From contig JAPULF010000571.1 in the NCBI GenBank assembly GCA_027295245.1, positions 1 to 6,096 on the forward strand: DNA of 6,096 bases, given 5' to 3'. Made by a program: the position numbers and the translations under genes. The notes under the pieces are model-generated. The model saw only the letters and a program-made list of their open reading frames with translations, was not told the origin of the DNA and searched no databases. Of the stretch, positions 5,317-6,096 are shown in pieces (the stretch's first letter is position 1; the number at the start of each line of letters is the position of its first letter). The DNA comes from Planctomycetota bacterium (GTDB lineage Bacteria > Planctomycetota > Phycisphaerae > UBA1845 > UTPLA1).

Positions 5317-6096
5317 TCATCCGACATGCATCTTGGAGATCAGAATCCGCGCCGTCTCCGGACGCATGATTCGCGGGTCTGGCATTTCGCCGGACACCAG
5401 TTGCTCGCGGACCTTGCGACCGCTGATGAAAACCGGCTTTTCGTCCGGATGGTTGTCCATCAAATCCACGCGACCGAGCGACTCGTAAAACGCCGCGAAG
5501 CCGACTTTCACGGGCTTGATTTGCAATTCCCCGGGCAGACGATCGAATATCCGCTGGGCATCCAGCCCGTCCCAGATGTCCGTGCCGTCGTCGTACGGGG
5601 CGTCGGCATGCTTGCGGCCGATGACAATGTCGGTGAAACCGAAGTTCTGCCTGTACACGCCGTGCATGACGGCTTCCTTCGGCCCCGCATAGAACATCTT
5701 GATGTCGAGCCCCAACAACAGCACGCGCTCTCCTAGCGAGTACGACTTCGACTCCCACAGTGCTTCGTTCTTATCGCCCTCGCCGAGAAGCCCGTCATCA
5801 ATCAGCGTTTGATACGTCTTCATTCGAGTCGCCGCATCGACATCGTCCGACTTCGTTTCGCCGATCAGCGGATTCAACACCGCCCCGGCCGTGTCGCATT
5901 CCCCGACGAGCTGTTCCAGCCCGTACAAAAGGGCGTACTCGTGCGCCCGGTGCAACGGATTCCTGGTCTGAAATGCAACGACGCGGGTCCAACCCTTTTC
6001 GGCGAACAGACGCCGCGTCTCGCTGGGACGCAACACGAATTGTCCATACTCCGGATGCTTGGGCTGAGGAAGGACCTCGACTTCGCCGCCCAAGAG
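5317..6096 (-). CDS. sat: Sulfate adenylyltransferase (ATP sulfurylase), C-terminal part; 5' end outside window
   Basis: The 259 visible residues include the catalytic and C-terminal part of an ATP sulfurylase, which joins ATP and sulfate to adenosine 5'-phosphosulfate, or runs in reverse in sulfur oxidisers. The frame is open to the right edge; the missing N-terminus should hold the PUA-like domain. Counting from the first visible residue, the nucleotide-binding motif [11 protein letters not shown] (43-53) with its HxxH is intact. NPLIGETK (75-82) and [10 protein letters not shown] (136-145) follow. Two later motifs differ from the commonest form: GRKHADAP (160-167) where GRDHAG is usual, and ISGRKVRE (224-231) where ISGTKVRE is usual. 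The protein ends soon after PETARIL without a fused APS kinase. Whether it serves assimilation or dissimilation cannot be decided without neighbours. It converges on the KAS III operon and is probably unrelated to it. Confidence 0.93.
   Translation of the reverse strand, partial: LLGGEVEVLPQPKHPEYGQFVLRPSETRRLFAEKGWTRVVAFQTRNPLHRAHEYALLYGLEQLVGECDTAGAVLNPLIGETKSDDVDAATRMKTYQTLIDDGLLGEGDKNEALWESKSYSLGERVLLLGLDIKMFYAGPKEAVMHGVYRQNFGFTDIVIGRKHADAPYDDGTDIWDGLDAQRIFDRLPGELQIKPVKVGFAAFYESLGRVDLMDNHPDEKPVFISGRKVREQLVSGEMPDPRIMRPETARILISKMHVG

Noticed and set aside
5195..5758. Minus-strand 187-codon frame and plus-strand 153-codon frame over the ATP sulfurylase
   Set aside because: Both are out-of-frame shadows of the strongly conserved sulfurylase coding sequence.
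1..6096. CRISPR arrays, tRNA/rRNA genes, insertion sequences or phage genes
   Set aside because: I found no regularly spaced direct repeats, no cloverleaf-like segments with a CCA/T-loop pattern, no transposase-like frames and no terminal inverted repeats.

Overview
The window reads as a chromosomal stretch of a G+C-rich bacterium with short intergenic gaps and overlapping operon genes. Several gene types (a GntR regulator with a LacI-like sensor half, an enolase-superfamily dipeptide epimerase, a divergent KAS III protein and an unusual ATP sulfurylase) would fit a Planctomycetota-like or other deep-branching environmental lineage. That placement is an impression from protein style, not a demonstrated assignment. 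I saw no tRNA, rRNA, CRISPR array, insertion sequence or prophage gene.

Layout, left to right. Positions 1-686 (minus) hold the N-terminal part of a GntR-type regulator that runs off the left edge. Positions 687-1036 are gene-free. They carry a near-consensus sigma70-type promoter (930-957, minus), followed by about 235 nt of untranslated leader containing two nested hairpin structures and a possible Shine-Dalgarno-masking hairpin. Positions 1037-2074 (minus) encode a dipeptide epimerase with complete catalytic residues. Positions 2075-2447 are the divergent control region between the epimerase and a rightward operon. This region has a candidate plus-strand promoter, a 10-bp perfect palindrome and an 8-bp stem hairpin just before the next start codon.

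Positions 2448-5175 (plus) form a tight three-gene operon: a KAS III/FabH-like condensing enzyme, a small membrane methyltransferase of the ICMT/PEMT type, and an extended SDR (NAD-dependent epimerase / 3-beta-HSD / OleD-like). The genes overlap by 7 nt and 4 nt, so translation is probably coupled. Converging on them from the right edge (5317-6096, minus) is the C-terminal part of an ATP sulfurylase whose N-terminus lies outside the window.

The two most interesting points are these. First, the KAS III protein keeps the nucleophilic Cys (Cys135) but has replaced the His and Asn that canonical FabH uses for decarboxylative condensation. Together with the methyltransferase and the SDR it may form an uncharacterised acyl-modifying or lipid pathway. 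Second, the leader of the GntR gene is a candidate structured cis-regulatory RNA. The functions of the operon and the leader are inferences; the sequence patterns behind them are directly visible.
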